This document shows positions 1-11,312 of a DNA stretch of 64,000 nucleotides, piece by piece. Location of the stretch: contig OX463829.1 in assembly GCA_949825045.1 (NCBI GenBank), forward strand, positions 15,532,715 through 15,596,714, in the 5' to 3' direction. The stretch is from Argyresthia goedartella. Its lineage: Eukaryota; Arthropoda; Insecta; Lepidoptera; Argyresthiidae. The translations under genes and the position numbers were made by a program. Every line of letters starts with the position of its first letter. The stretch's first letter is position 1. The notes under the pieces were generated by a model that searched no databases, was not told where the DNA came from, and was given only the letters and a program-made list of their open reading frames with translations.

Positions 1-580
1 GCAGAGGCAAACTTTATCACTCGCGTTTTCAGTGACATGTGGGTTTCATTAGGTTCACTGTAGCATCGCTACTATGAAATGTAGTAATATTGTTTGGCAT
101 AAATCCTTTAACCGAAATGTTGTCAACCGTATAATACCGTTTCATCACGCACGCGGGATTCACCACGCATGTGGCTCCCCGCTTCCCGCATGACAGCGCA
201 CTTCGTCCAGGGTTGGGTTGGAAGAACTGAAATAGCAGAAAAAATGTTGGGAAAATTTCAATAATCAATTAGGCGGATATTAACACAGTTTCCATTCTTG
301 TTGTAACAGGGCTGGCCCATTTCCACCGCTCGAAAGTCATTAATATAGTATGGGAATTTTCCGGTGTGTCCGGTAAAAAAGCATCACATTTTTGTTTCTC
401 ACCAGTTATTTTGACACATAGTTAATAAACAGTAATAATACTTTGTATTTTGTTACTTTTGTAACTTCATAATATCGATGAATAAATTTTGTAAATAATG
501 AACTTATTTTTTACACGCCATAATTATGGTTTACCCTACTGTATGTTGTAGTTTTATTTTACCTATAGTTTATTCATATC
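1..580. other. AT-rich sequence, nothing recognised
   Basis: Only short unrelated open frames and AT-rich sequence are visible. No domain, RNA gene or repeat boundary could be supported. Confidence 0.4.
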
Positions 581-705
581 TGTAGTAGCATAGAAGCCAC
601 TTTTCTAACAAATTTGTCATTTCCATATTTAGATACCTGTAGTAGCATAGAATCCACATTTCTACCCAATTCGTCATTTCCATATTTTGATACCCGCAGT
701 GAGAT
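581..705. repeat. 57-bp direct tandem repeat, about 2.2 copies
   Basis: The motif TGTAGTAGCATAGAA starts at 581 and again at 638. The 57-bp unit, ending in TTTGTCATTTCCATATTT-like sequence, follows each time with a few substitutions. A partial third start (TACCCGCAGT) lies near 691. Confidence 0.7.
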
Positions 706-769
706 TTTCGTGGAAGGCATTCGAATGAACTCGAAACTTACGGATTAAAGCAAAAATCGTTTTAATAGT

Positions 770-1765
770 TTCGTAATATCTTTATTGCACTACAGACACA
801 CAACACAAGTGTACAGATCGCTTTTAATAGATAAAACATGTACAAAGGCGATTATACAAAGTTATTGGGAAATCTATCTCGTCTAAAGTAGTAAAAGCTT
901 CCCCTTCATTACGGAATTTTTATCGGTCCTTTGTTAACCTCATCCACTATTGCACAGAAGTTTTTGAGCTGTCACAATCCGTTTTTCAGGCACCCGGTCG
1001 CGTCTTCGGAAAAATCCATGGGTTACAACGCTGCGCCGCGCTGTGCCTCTCTGGCTTTTCAGAATGTACGGTACTGCCTGATAAGACAGAGCGCTATACC
1101 CGCCAGCGTTGTACCACACGGGTTTTTTTAATCATATTTTTAAATTCATCGCCTAAATTGCCAGCGAGGTATAGAGACTGCGTCGTTGTTTAACCCCTCA
1201 AAATATATTCTGAATTACCAACAACCCATCCACCTTGGTCCATTTAATGTCGTCCCTTTTATCCTAGTCAAGTAAATAATCTAATAAGGCGGTTTTCTGG
1301 ACCAACCGCTGAAATGCTCTTTGCCATTTGACATTTACCGGTCTCCAAAAATGCATGTAATCGGGAGTCTAATGTCACGCCTAAGTAAGTTCTTCACTGT
1401 GTTCTCCCAGGGGACAGGGCGGTCAAAGAGGGTGATTTCGGGTAGTGAAGAGTACGCGCGGTCAGATTGAGCCTTACACCTCGAGAAGAGCACGGCGGCG
1501 CTTTTCCCAGGGTTCATCTCTATTCTCCATTTAAGAGCCCATTCACCGAGGTCGGTTACTGCTTTCTAGAGTACTTGACAAACGCGAGCCCTCTTTCAAA
1601 TAGTACCATAGAGCGCCGTATCGTTGGCGTAAAGAGTTATGCTCGGGGGACGTCTTGGACGTAAAGTGAGAAGAGAGTAGGAGAGACAGCTGACCCTTGC
1701 GGGACTCCAGCGGCTATGGGGTGCGGTTTAGCGCGCGATTTTCTACTCGATAGCAAAACTGCGCT
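770..1765 (-). pseudogene. Jockey-type LINE reverse transcriptase relic
   Basis: The minus strand reads as the C-terminal part of a Jockey-clade reverse transcriptase. At 1764-1620 it gives AGVPQGSAVSPTLFSLYV. After a frameshift comes LYANDTALY, a decayed F/YADD box with Asn for the first Asp. At 1540-1500 it gives WRIEMNPGKSAAVLFSR, and near 1380-1340 LGVTLDSRL. Stops and frameshifts interrupt it repeatedly. About 780-870 (TTTATTGCA, ATGTACAAAGGCGA) resembles the 3' end of the LINEs at 14.5 and 42.7 kb, so it may be a second fused relic. The motif order is typical of the family; clade assignment is inferred. Confidence 0.75.
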
Positions 1766-2251
1766 CAATGAGATAGACTTTTATATGAGTACTTTACCAA
1801 ACGGTAAAGTACTCGTTATAATGCATTCGGGGGCCCTCTACTCTGCCCTGCACCACCAGTCGCTTGATGGACATACGGCCGCGTCGAGATAAGTGAGGAT
1901 ACGAGCCTGGACTTATGAAGATAGGCGCTGCTTGATGCCTAGTTCTTGGTAAGGTTGCAGTTAGTATGAAAAACTACCTAACTTATGAAGCGAAACTTTT
2001 GCAGTTAAGAAGTTACTAGGAATAAGACGTCAACCATGTAAGTGAATTTTAAAATTTGTCCCCACTAAGGGAGGGATGGGGGGATGAACTTTGTATGTAC
2101 ATAAAAAAGCTACTTGACCTATAAGCTATTTTATCTACACACGTATCATAAACCCTCTTTACTGCGTACAAAAACCGCACGTTACGATCAGCATAATGTT
2201 AAACTACTTGGTAAAAACTCATTTCTTATCTGAAAAATTACACATTAAGAC

Positions 2252-2280
2252 CATAATGTGTAGTTTTTCTACACATTATG
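2252..2280. repeat. Perfect hairpin inside family A copy 1
   Basis: The 12-base arms CATAATGTGTAG and CTACACATTATG flank a TTTTT loop. Other family A copies have different, imperfect inverted sequence at this point. Confidence 0.8.
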
Positions 2281-2443
2281 ACATTCAAATTTCGAACGCC
2301 GACGCCCGCCTGCATGCCGCCCCTAGTTTGTTTGTGAAGTTGGTACTGACATTCAAATTTCGAACGCCCGAAGTTGGTGCTACAGAACAAGCTAAACAAC
2401 TGCAGAGCCACTATAAACTAGTGTATGTAACTGTACATAATTA

Positions 2444-2523
2444 GGCATTAAAACTCTCGAGTGATATTATTATGAAACTCGCCTTCGGCTCGTTTCATAA
2501 ACCCCCTCTCGAGTTTTAATGCC
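2444..2523. repeat. 80-nt cruciform-like palindrome
   Basis: The outer arms GGCATTAAAACTCTCGAG (2444-2461) and CTCGAGTTTTAATGCC (2508-2523) enclose an inner stem ATGAAAC/GTTTCAT (2472-2478/2492-2498). The loop is CTCGCCTTCGGCTC. Family A copy 2 lacks this insert. Confidence 0.7.
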
Positions 2524-2556
2524 CTCCATTATGTCGCAGTCACATAAACTACTATT

Positions 2557-3300
2557 AACTTGGCAGACTGGTTAGACGTCAGTTCAGTCAACTTTTTATC
2601 GGAATTTGCCCTCATGAAGGGAAAAAAGGGAACTTATATTTTGTTAGTTAATTAGGCAGAAAGAAAGTTGAACAATTCAGGCGATCATACAGGCGTACAT
2701 ATAGGCGTTTGTACAGTAAGAGATTTTCACAATTCTGCCCCCGACAAGTTGAAAGAGGATGGGAGGGTGGGGCTGTTAGAGGGAGGGGGAGGAGTGGCGG
2801 TTGATGTTTGTTTGGACTGGCCATTTTTGCACGATCTGGCGCCAGCGAAGCCGCGGGAACCTGCTTATTTTGATAAAAGCCTTTCTCCAAATTATCTGCA
2901 TAAGTAAACACCTTGTTTGTCCATCAGAGCCCAAAACTGCCGACAGCCTGCTGATTTATTACTCTTATTAAAAATAGAAAGGACCGACATCAACAATTAA
3001 TCAAGATTACCCAAGAGTAATTACTTACGATAGTTTTAAATATTAACGAGTGTTTTGAGACGAGTTCTGAAAGGCAGTTTCAAAGTGGTTGTCATTGGGA
3101 CAGCTCAGATCAATTAACAATGGAACCGCCATCTTACCACTCTGCTGAAGTAGAAATATTTCACATTCCCGTGATCTGCGTAGTAAGACACCTGTTAGAG
3201 AAAAGTGTTGGCTTGCATTTAAAGTAGGTAGTGGTAGAGATAAACTACAATAGCATGGCTCACCCGTCCAAAATTAAAAACGTTTGAAACTAGCCAAAAA
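2557..3300. other. No gene recognised
   Basis: Open frames of 79-87 codons overlap on both strands near 2.65-2.91 kb. They show no domain, signal peptide or codon structure that would support a gene. The stretch holds a purine-rich run near 2755-2800. Confidence 0.4.
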
Positions 3301-3303
3301 TTG

Positions 3304-3349
3304 TGGGAAATGTTTGGCTAGTTTGGCCAAACTAGCCAGTCATTTCCCA
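3304..3349. repeat. 46-bp near-perfect palindrome
   Basis: Arms 3304-3326 and 3327-3349 are reverse complements with 2 mismatches. The central 24 bases (TGGCTAGTTTGG joined to CCAAACTAGCCA) are perfect with no spacer. Looser complementarity (CCAAAATT near 3270, AATTTGG at 3351) suggests a larger decayed foldback. Confidence 0.8.
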
Positions 3350-3808
3350 GAATTTGGACCTTACATAACTTTCCCTCTGCATCATTTTTATTGTCCTTTG
3401 CCGTAGAAAAATCAAGCTTTATTTATTTATGGAAATACTGACTGTTGTTTTTCGTCTGTGAATGAAAAAATAGAACATCAATTACAGTTTGATAGGATGT
3501 GAGTTTATTTACCGGCTTCTACAAAAAAAATATATCTTTTTAGTATTTTACGTCCTAATTTACTACTTAAAAATACTTGAAGTAAAGTAAATAAGCCCTT
3601 TTACATAGTTTTGCTTCTGTTTCTATATTGTATCGTATTTGTTATCGTCTGTCCTACCAGACGTCTACCAGAGTGACGTATTTTTGGGAGAAATGTACAC
3701 AACTTTGCCTACGCAGACATTTTTTTGTCCGTAACGCGATGCTGATACGAAACGGAGGTAGTTTCGTGTCAGCTTCGCGTACGAAAAATTCTGGATGCGA
3801 AGTAAAAT

Positions 3809-3859
3809 AGCTCGTCCATACAAAATTAACCCTTTTTAACAATTTTGTATGGACGAGCT
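3809..3859. repeat. Hairpin with 19-bp arms
   Basis: AGCTCGTCCATACAAAATT (3809-3827) is perfectly reverse-complemented at 3841-3859, with a 13-base loop. It may be a small MITE remnant. No target duplication was found. Confidence 0.8.
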
Positions 3860-4890
3860 CTGGAAGCCCTCTCATCATTAAATAGGCTGGATAAAATTTG
3901 TGCACCAAAAACTAGCCGATTCCGTATGGATGTCAAATCTATTTATTTAAAAAAACAGTTTGTATATTGAGATATTTGGCTAGGAAAAGTTGCGGTATTG
4001 GACTGAACTTTGCTTGGATCTTTCAAAGCATACATAGCAAAGTACTAAGTATTTTAATGGCGATTTGAGTTCTCAAACATACGGGCTAAGGTTCAGATTG
4101 GCATTTCAAAATGCTAAAACATACGGTGGTTCGCTTAGTAAAAAAAAACTAACAAATACTTCAATATGCAGGCAAAGACGCAGCGTTCTGCCGGTAATTA
4201 AAAATTTTGATAGATACTACAATATTATTCTAATACAGGTGAACCACCAACAAAATGTGTCAGCGGCGTAAGTAGACGCTTAGTGCAGCACTATTGAAGT
4301 ATAGAAAATGCCACGAGATGGCGCTAGGAGATTAAATTTCAAGAGAACAACAAAAGATTTAAGTTTGAGAGTTTAATATACATTTAATAAATAATAAAGA
4401 TTAAACGAATATTTACTAAAAACCAACCTATTTGCAACTCTGTAATATATTTATTTTTACATTCTTAGATTAGTGTCTAGTGCCATCTAGAGGTATGTTC
4501 ACTAAAGCCATGGCGTTAAAATTAAAATCGTTACTCCCAGCGCCTATATATATAATACCCTGTGCCAAAACTAACAATCATGTGCATAAAAATACACACG
4601 CATACACACCATGTCCTACCATGACCCACCACTTTACTCAGACAGTCTGCAATAAACAGTGACTAAGCCATTCAGGAATGTTGTCGCGCATTCAGTATTT
4701 TTTTGCTAATTTCAGGAAACTCCGCTGTTTATGGTCAATCGCTCAATCCGTTTTTTATTCGCCCGTTTTTATATTTCCTCATTTAAAGTCTCTGTTCAAC
4801 CATCTTGCTTGGGGTTAGAGGTCAACGGCGGTGGCGCAGGAGTGAGCGACGGCGTGACTGCTCACGCGCCACATTATTGGACTAGCCAGT
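3860..4890. other. No gene recognised
   Basis: Short open frames only. Nothing could be assigned to a family. Confidence 0.4.
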
Positions 4891-4998
4891 CCCCGTGTCT
4901 AATGTGGTTATTATGTATCTAGTACTCCCCGTGTTCAGTGTGATTGTTCTGTAGCTAGTGCTCCCAGTGTCAAGTGTCATTATTCTGTGTCTAGTACA
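4891..4998. repeat. 36-bp minisatellite, three copies
   Basis: Units start at 4891 (CCCCGTGTCT), 4927 (CCCCGTGTTC) and 4963 (TCCCAGTGTC). Each ends in CTAGT(A/G)C. The units differ by several substitutions, so the array is not recent. Confidence 0.8.
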
Positions 4999-5424
4999 TG
5001 ATTCGTGCCCTAAAGTTAACTGTGTTGTAACGAAGCTGTTGTCTCCAATGCTCGAGTACCCATCACACCCATCCTCGAGACGCCCTCAGCCATCGGTCCT
5101 GACCCTTCTGCGACACATATATATATACATGAAATATGCTAATTATGCCCTTTAATTTGATACCCAACATGACCCAGTTCAGTTTTTTTTTATTTATGAC
5201 TTCATGCCATCTAGAGGGCATATTGATTTAATTTTGACATCACATAGCCTATAACGAGTGGACGATAAAGAAACTTCTAACGATACCTCATTTGTCAAAT
5301 TCTGATAAGTAGTTTGATAAGATGGTCTGGTGACACAAATGAAGCTATATACATACATATATACCGGTCAAACATTTAACCTTCATTTTGGCTTAGCTGT
5401 AGTCGGGTAACGAGCGAAGTGTCT

Positions 5425-5936
5425 ATGTCGCAGTTAGTTGGTTAAATCAGACACTTAATAAACTTTCTAGATCGTTAATTAAATACCGACGTCCAAACAA
5501 GTCACTAAAATTCCGTCAGATAAGTAAGTGAACGCAACTTTTAACGAGTTGTCTAAACGTTCCTAGGCAACAAGAAATATACAATATAAATATTTTTTTA
5601 TGTGTACTTAAGTTTTTGTTTTAAGTATTTTTCATTTTTCAGCATTTTCATGTTCAGCCTAACATGAAGATAAAAAGGGCTTCGCTTCGCTTAACCCCCT
5701 TTACCCTTCACCTAAGCTACCGCAATGTTTTGCCCTGATATAAGCTGTGCAAATCAGCTGTTGTCGTGATGCCATCTTGTTTTCCAACACGCTGGCTTTC
5801 GGTAAGACAGATTTTTAAACGTTTTCGACGAAGCTTTATTTAAATCTTAATGCTAGTGACTTGGTTAAACGTCGGCATTTAATTAACGGTCTAGAGAGTT
5901 AGTTAAGTGTCTGATTTAACCAACCAACTGCGACAT
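5425..5936. mobile_element. Foldback element with about 83-bp inverted arms
   Basis: The left arm 5425-5507 (ATGTCGCAGTTAGTTGGTTA onward) is reverse-complemented at 5854-5936 with scattered mismatches. The interior holds a CATGTTCAGCCTAACATG...GTTTTGCCCTG module (about 5649-5737), also present at 59.20-59.30 kb and partly at 17.5 kb. No transposase is present, so it is a non-autonomous foldback/MITE-like element. No clear target duplication is visible. Confidence 0.7.
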
Positions 5937-6057
5937 CTACATGACCTCTGCACACACTGCGAAACTTTATGATTCTGCGTAGTAATTGTTCCACTCTTCT
6001 TCAGCTTTTTGTACCAAAAGCCTAACTATTTACAATTCTAGTACTTTCTCAACAGCC

Positions 6058-6600
6058 ATTTTTAGCGTTCCGTATCCGAAGGGGATCAAGACCCTATTAC
6101 TAAGCCTCCCATTATCCGCCTGAATAATGAAACTACTTCACTGCATGCGTTGATTACCTAGATTAAGACCGTAGCGTTACATCTTTGCAATATCAGTAAG
6201 CGCTCTCAAGTTGCCACTAATACATTCCCCCTGTGATAATACTAATATTTCACAACACGCTTTATATGAAACTTTAAATGCTTCAACATTGCTGTGAAAA
6301 TTTGATTCCTATCAGGGAAGAAATAAGAATGATGAAAAGGCTAAAAAGTATAGATCATTCGATGCTTCAGCGCAGACTTCTTGCATATGTTAACGATCTT
6401 CTCAATATCAGGTCGTGTGAGGTCGCAGAGCAAGTAGATCTTAACATGTAGTAGTAGATAGATCAGTGAATTCAATGACTTGCCCTTATTTATTTATTAA
6501 GCAGTGGATTTCTAGGGTTTTCCTTACGGATGGGTGTTACCTTATTGCCAAACGGAACCTTATTGCTAAGTTTCCGCCTGTCCGTCTGTCCGTCTTGTTT
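6058..6600 (+). repeat. Two relics of the GGGTTCCGTACCCGAAGGG repeat
   Basis: 6058-6110 (GCGTTCCGTATCCGAAGGGG then GACCCTATTACTAAG) and 6511-6600 (AACGGAACCTTATTGCTAAG then GTCCGTCTGTCCGTC) match the start of the better copy at 59,688. I recall this repeat as very common in Lepidoptera. Both copies are eroded. Confidence 0.6.
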
Positions 6601-7020
6601 TGTGTTTAAAGTCAATCCTTGCATAAAAGATTTAAAAACAGCCTTGGATAAAGTACCTGCTTCTTGTTATTCATTTAAAGTTGTCATCCATGCAGAAAAA
6701 AAGCAATGCAGAAATACAGAGGCTGTTTCAACGCACCCTAAACTAAATAAGTTGCTTTAGTGATGGCAGGTCAACAGTTTGAACACCGTGACATAATACT
6801 TGAGTCACAGCGAAACTTTGCAGCGAATCAGTGAGCTTCACCTATCTTATGACGCCCTACAATAACCTCTATGGTTTTGTCGTGGTGAGGATGGATATTC
6901 AATTAGATCGGTCCTTTTAAAAATCGCCTCTTAAAAAAATGTCTCAGCTGCTAGTTTTTAATCTTATCGTTTAGTGATTAGGGAAAGGGAAGAAAATCAT
7001 CTTATACTCTTTTGATCTCT

Positions 7021-8114
7021 TTTTAGCCAACATCTGGTAGATGCGTACGCTAAAATAGAGACGGAAAGGCTAAACTTTATTAAACATAACCAAACAATAC
7101 ATACATCTTGCTTGCAGACAGAATGCTGAAGCCAAACAGTTTGGTCAAATGATGGTGCTGCTGGTCATCCTTCACTGGTGAGCCCAGATATATGACATGA
7201 CATACGTACGCCATTATGGTCGTCATGGCCTTTTTATAACGTTTACCTGTAACCCTCGATGGCAAGATATAGCAGATCCATTGTTGCACGGTCAATAGCC
7301 TCATATACCTCATGATCGCCACGATATAATAGTCAGAGTTTTTCATCTTAAGGTTAAAAAGATAATGGTGCTTTTAAGCAAAGGTCAAATATTTGGAGAG
7401 TTACGATGCTTTTTGTATTCTACAGAATGGCAAAAACGTGGTTTGCCTCATATCCACAAATTGTTGTGGCTGGTTGAACACATATCGCTTGATATGATGG
7501 ATGGCGTTTATCAGTGCAAAAAAACCAAATCTAAACGAAGACCCTATTTTACACGAAATAATTAAAACAATATGTTGCATGGTCCTTGTGAAAGCCTGAA
7601 TCATAAATCTCCCTGCATGAAAGACAATGAATGCACCAAAAATATCTTCGATTTTTTTAAAAAGAGACAGTTGATGATGGATACTCACAATACAGAAGAC
7701 GATCTTCGTCTGACGGTAATTTCAAACTACAAATAAAAGACATTGACGTCGATAATAGGTGGGTTGTCCCGTATAATCAGGTTCTTTCACGCTCGTTTAA
7801 CGCTCATATTAAGTAATGTTGAATTTTGTAATTTTGTAAAATATATTAAGTATATTTGCAAGTATGTAAATAAGGTCAGCGATCAGGCGGCTTTTGCCCT
7901 TGTAAATAAAAATGAGTAGTTCTGAGGCAGTGTGGAGAATATTAGGATTTTCAATACAGGAAAGGTTTCCACCAGTTATTCATTTAGCGGTTCACCTTTA
8001 AAATGGCCAACGCGTTTATGTGAACTGCGACAACCTTTGCGAGAAACTTAATATCCCACCACAAACAACACTAATGACATTTTTTGAATTATGTAAAACA
8101 GATGGATTTGCCAG
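7021..8114 (+). pseudogene. Helitron Rep-domain relic
   Basis: The plus strand reads, with stops and frameshifts, as the N-terminal replication-initiator part of a Helitron RepHel protein. In order: QHLVDAYAKIETERLNFIKH (7026-), HGLFITFTCNPRW (about 7215), EWQKRGLPHIHKLLWL (7426-7473), SPCMKDNECTK (about 7605), DNRWVVPYNQVLSRSFNAHI (about 7752) and KYICKYVNKVSDQAAFAL (about 7856), then SSEAVWRILGF (7918-). The HIH is the HUH metal-binding motif, and the YICKY stretch corresponds to the catalytic tyrosine region. At least two in-frame stops occur before the HUH. No helicase domain or Helitron ends were found, so it is a fragment. Both motifs are hallmarks of the family. Confidence 0.88.
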
Positions 8115-8600
8115 ACTATAATTCAATTGTTCAAAACATAATTACCAAATCGATTCAACTGCAGGAAGCTTCGTCAATAACTTAAAACATAATCAAGTCA
8201 TACATTCATATATCACTACTACTTTCATGTTTACATGTCATGTAAATTTTAATACTTGTTAAATACCTACCATTAAAAAGAGTCCTTCAATCAAACCTAG
8301 ACCACGAAGCACAACATTTATTACTACTGACACTGTTGATAGTAAGTAACATTATCATTAGTATACTATCCGACCACAGAACTGTACATGTTTATGACAA
8401 TGCACATGCGATGAGCATAGAGTATCAGATAGTTATAGAATGCAATCGTTCTGTGTCTGGGGGTTATCCTTTAAAAATCTTCCTTGTCTATGAAATTAAA
8501 CTTACTACCCAATTCTAATCCCTAATTTGTGCCTTCGTTTTACTATCACATTGAAAGACCATTAGAACGTTGCTGGTGGCAACTCCCCTTCAGTATTGTG
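8115..8600. other. No gene recognised
   Basis: AT-rich sequence without further Helitron homology that I can read. A helicase domain would be expected in an intact element and is not seen. Confidence 0.4.
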
Positions 8601-8604
8601 ATTC

Positions 8605-8780
8605 GAAATGAGCTCCGTGGTCTGATGGGTTTCAAGCTTGCTTCTCACACAGAAGATGCAGGTTCGATTCTTGACCATGTACCAATGAGATAATAAATCT
8701 TCAGTCAATCTTAAATCTTTTTCTTAAGGGCTGAACAAAGGCCAATGGCATTGAGAATTAGACAAAGAAAAAAAATACCC
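8605..8780 (+). mobile_element. tRNA-headed SINE with A-rich tail
   Basis: A tRNA-like head begins near GAGCTCCGTGGTCTGATGGG (A-box-like) and has GGTTCGATTC as B box near 8652. A short body follows, then an A-rich run near 8765-8776. The anticodon arm does not fold into a convincing tRNA, so it is treated as a SINE rather than a tRNA gene. Confidence 0.6.
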
Positions 8781-9194
8781 GTCGCATCGCGTCGAAGCAG
8801 GCTGACGCATGCTCCCGCGCAGAGCCCCGCGGGGCAGCCCGAGCTCCGACACCAAGAAAATTATAGAAAATATTACGAAACTCCTGTTATAATAACATTA
8901 AAAATATAATAAAACAACCAGTAAATTTCCATTTTTTTTACCTATTTTTGCGTGTAAGTTTCATATAGGAAACTGATTTCGTTTCCGAGCGCTTGTTCAT
9001 TTAGTTGAACAATAATGCATTGCGAAAAATATTTTTAAGTATTAAATATAACAGATATCTGGTAATTTTAAAAGTCCATTCTTATCTCTAATAGACCTTT
9101 TATAACATATATTTATCCTAATTTTTTATGTTGTCTAGTTTAGCCTAGAATTTAAGCTAAAGATGCATTTCTGGCCATATTTAATCCCCGGACG

Positions 9195-9367
9195 TTCAGT
9201 GTTTTGGATGACACGTTAAGCTATAGGTTCCGGCTACTATCGCTACGTGGTAGTGGTCGTAAAACCCCTCCATCAACCCGCACTGAGTCAGCGTGGTGGA
9301 GTATGGCCTGATCTTACTCGTATCCGGGTAAAGGCCTGTGCCCTTCGGCGGGAAAATTAATGGGCTA
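9195..9367 (+). repeat. Dispersed repeat, also at 59.4 kb
   Basis: Shared with 59,436-59,672: TTTTGGATGACACGTTAAGC, a paired CCGGCTACTATCGCTAC/GTGGTAGT stretch, CCCCTCCATCAACCCGC and AGCGTGGTGGAGTAT, ending in ATTAATGGG. This copy lacks a segment of about 60 bp present at 59.5 kb. I regard it as a SINE-like lepidopteran repeat but see no clear tRNA head. Confidence 0.6.
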
Positions 9368-10052
9368 CATTTATTATTGTGTTTCGGACATTACCTCAAT
9401 AACCCCTTGATGCCGAATTGCCAGATCTTTGCAATTTATTTTGATAATGATATTGAGAAGGCCGAAAGATAGTAAGCGTTCCATGGCATTTTTCGGCCGT
9501 ATCAATAGCAGAAACAAAAATTCTACGCAATTTCGAAGTTGACTAATATAAGGAATACCTAGTTCCTACAAGCTATCCTTCAGGCCTTATTCGCTAATAC
9601 ACAGTATTTGAATAAAATGTGGGCTGGAAATCTAAAGAAGTTGTGAGGTTTATTTAGAGCGAAGATAACTACATATTAGCACGCTTATTCGACAAAATTA
9701 TGAAACATTTCAAACGGGCCACAATGGTTCCTAAACTTGCTACGAAAGTTTTTTCTTACTATCTAATGCGCCTAGTCAACTTCACCAAAAACTCTGTATA
9801 GAGAGCTCCTACATACGTAATTAAGACGATAGTATAATTTCAATTGAATGCTTCTGTAAATTCCATTCAGCATTTAATTTTGGTTAGCCGAGTCATGCAA
9901 TTTTATATCAATGTGAATATGATCCTTTGTAGAAGCAGGCTTGGGCTTCAAGAACTGTACAGATTACTGAAACACATTAGAGTTGCACGCATTTGGTTCC
10001 GAATTAAAACGATTCGAGAGCTGTATATTTTAGAAAATGGAATTAATAATAA

Positions 10053-10305
10053 TAATAATAATAATACCTTGGACACCTTTTACACACATTGATCTAGCCC
10101 CAAACTAGGATTCCCTGTATCTTGGGTACTAGACAACGATATATATACTTATATAGAGAAATATTATACTTAGATAGATAAACAACCATGACTAGGGTAC
10201 AAACATTCGTTCTCATCAAACAAACATTTGCCCCCACCGGGACTCGAACCCGGGACCCTTGGTTTCGTAGGCAGCGTCACTACCGACTCGGCCATTCGGG
10301 TCGTC
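10053..10305 (-). mobile_element. tRNA-headed SINE, copy 1
   Basis: The head lies at the right end, reverse-complemented: GGGACTCGAACCCGGGACCC contains the B box and GACTCGGCCATTC the A box. The body has CCCCAAACTAGGATTCCCTG. The tail is (AAT)n at the left end. Flanking GAATTAATAATAA (10,040-10,052 and 10,306-10,318) may be a target duplication, though it is low-complexity. Confidence 0.85.
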
Positions 10306-10354
10306 GAATTAATAATAATTAATGGAATTAATAATGAAATTACAATACGAACCG

Positions 10355-10375
10355 TATATATATATATATTAAAAT
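10355..10375. repeat. AT microsatellite
   Basis: Short TATATATATATAT run within AT-rich sequence. Confidence 0.7.
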
Positions 10376-10925
10376 AAAAAACGGTTGTTCATTTGTAGAA
10401 TGTACTCGAGAAATTATATTTTTTTCAGCATTTTTGTAGTAACTAAACTTAGTAATAGAGCAGGTTCCTCACACATTTGGTGTCGATCGTCTTCACATTA
10501 TACTAAGTTATTTCTGTTTATTCCATTTATACTTTCCTGCATCTCGGTGTCTTTTAAGTTCTAGATTGCTCTTCTAGTGTCGGTAACCCAATATAGCACG
10601 TTTTCAGATGTAATATATGCCGGTCAAAAATCCTGCATAAATCTGTAAGAAACTTAGCATTCACGGTTCCTCCTTCAACTTTCACACTGCACTGAAATCG
10701 TGCTTCCCTGCAAAATTACTTTACTCTGTGCGCAGAACTTTTTACTGTTATTGCTTACCATAAATTCTTATTTACGACTTCTAAATGTAGGCCCCTTCGG
10801 ATGTAATTACTGAGTGTGGGATCCGATACCATCAGTGTTCGGAAAGCGGACAGTAATCAATATAATTTATGTTATATCTATCTATTGTATTTAGTATGCT
10901 TTGTGTTTAACAATCATATTATTAT

Positions 10926-11312
10926 TTTTATCTACACACGTATCATAAGCCCTCTTTACTGCGTCCAAAAACCGCAAGTTATGACCAGCATAATGATACT
11001 ACTTGGTAAAAACTCATCTGAATATTCATACATTATGACTATGACTATAATGTTTCAAAATTTCGACATATTATGACATTCAAATTTCGAACGCCACTGC
11101 CCGCCTGCGTGCCGCCCCTTGTTTGTCTGTGAAGTTGGTACTACTGAACAAGCTAAACAAGTGCAGAGCAATGATCAATACCACAATGCCGGTCGAACAT
11201 GCGGTTCCTGAACACATCAAAGAGAGCTTAAGATATGTCGATAAACCAGTGTATGTAACTGTACAAAATTAGGCATTAAAAATCTCGCGTGATAGTCACA
11301 TAAAGTACTATA
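10926..11312 (-). repeat. Repeat family A, copy 2
   Basis: It is the most complete uninterrupted copy (387 bp), from TTTTATCTACACACGTATC to TAGTCACATAAAGTACTAT. It matches copies at 2.1, 17.6 and 55.5 kb. It lacks the palindromic inserts of copy 1. No open frame is shared between copies. Confidence 0.75.

Larger units (their letters stand above)
2129..2556 (-). repeat. Repeat family A, copy 1
   Basis: This 428-bp block is shared, reverse-complemented, with 17,586-17,867 and 55,516-56,590, and directly with 10,926-11,312. Shared landmarks are TCTACACACGTATCATAA, GACATTCAAATTTCGAACGCC, GCCTGCATGCCGCCCC and GTGTATGTAACTGTACA. No terminal inverted repeats or coding capacity are seen, so it is a non-autonomous dispersed repeat of unknown class. 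This copy carries two extra hairpins (2252-2280 and 2444-2523). Confidence 0.75.

Noticed and set aside
2668..2911. Overlapping 79- and 87-codon frames
   Set aside because: Mutually antisense, low complexity, no conserved motif.
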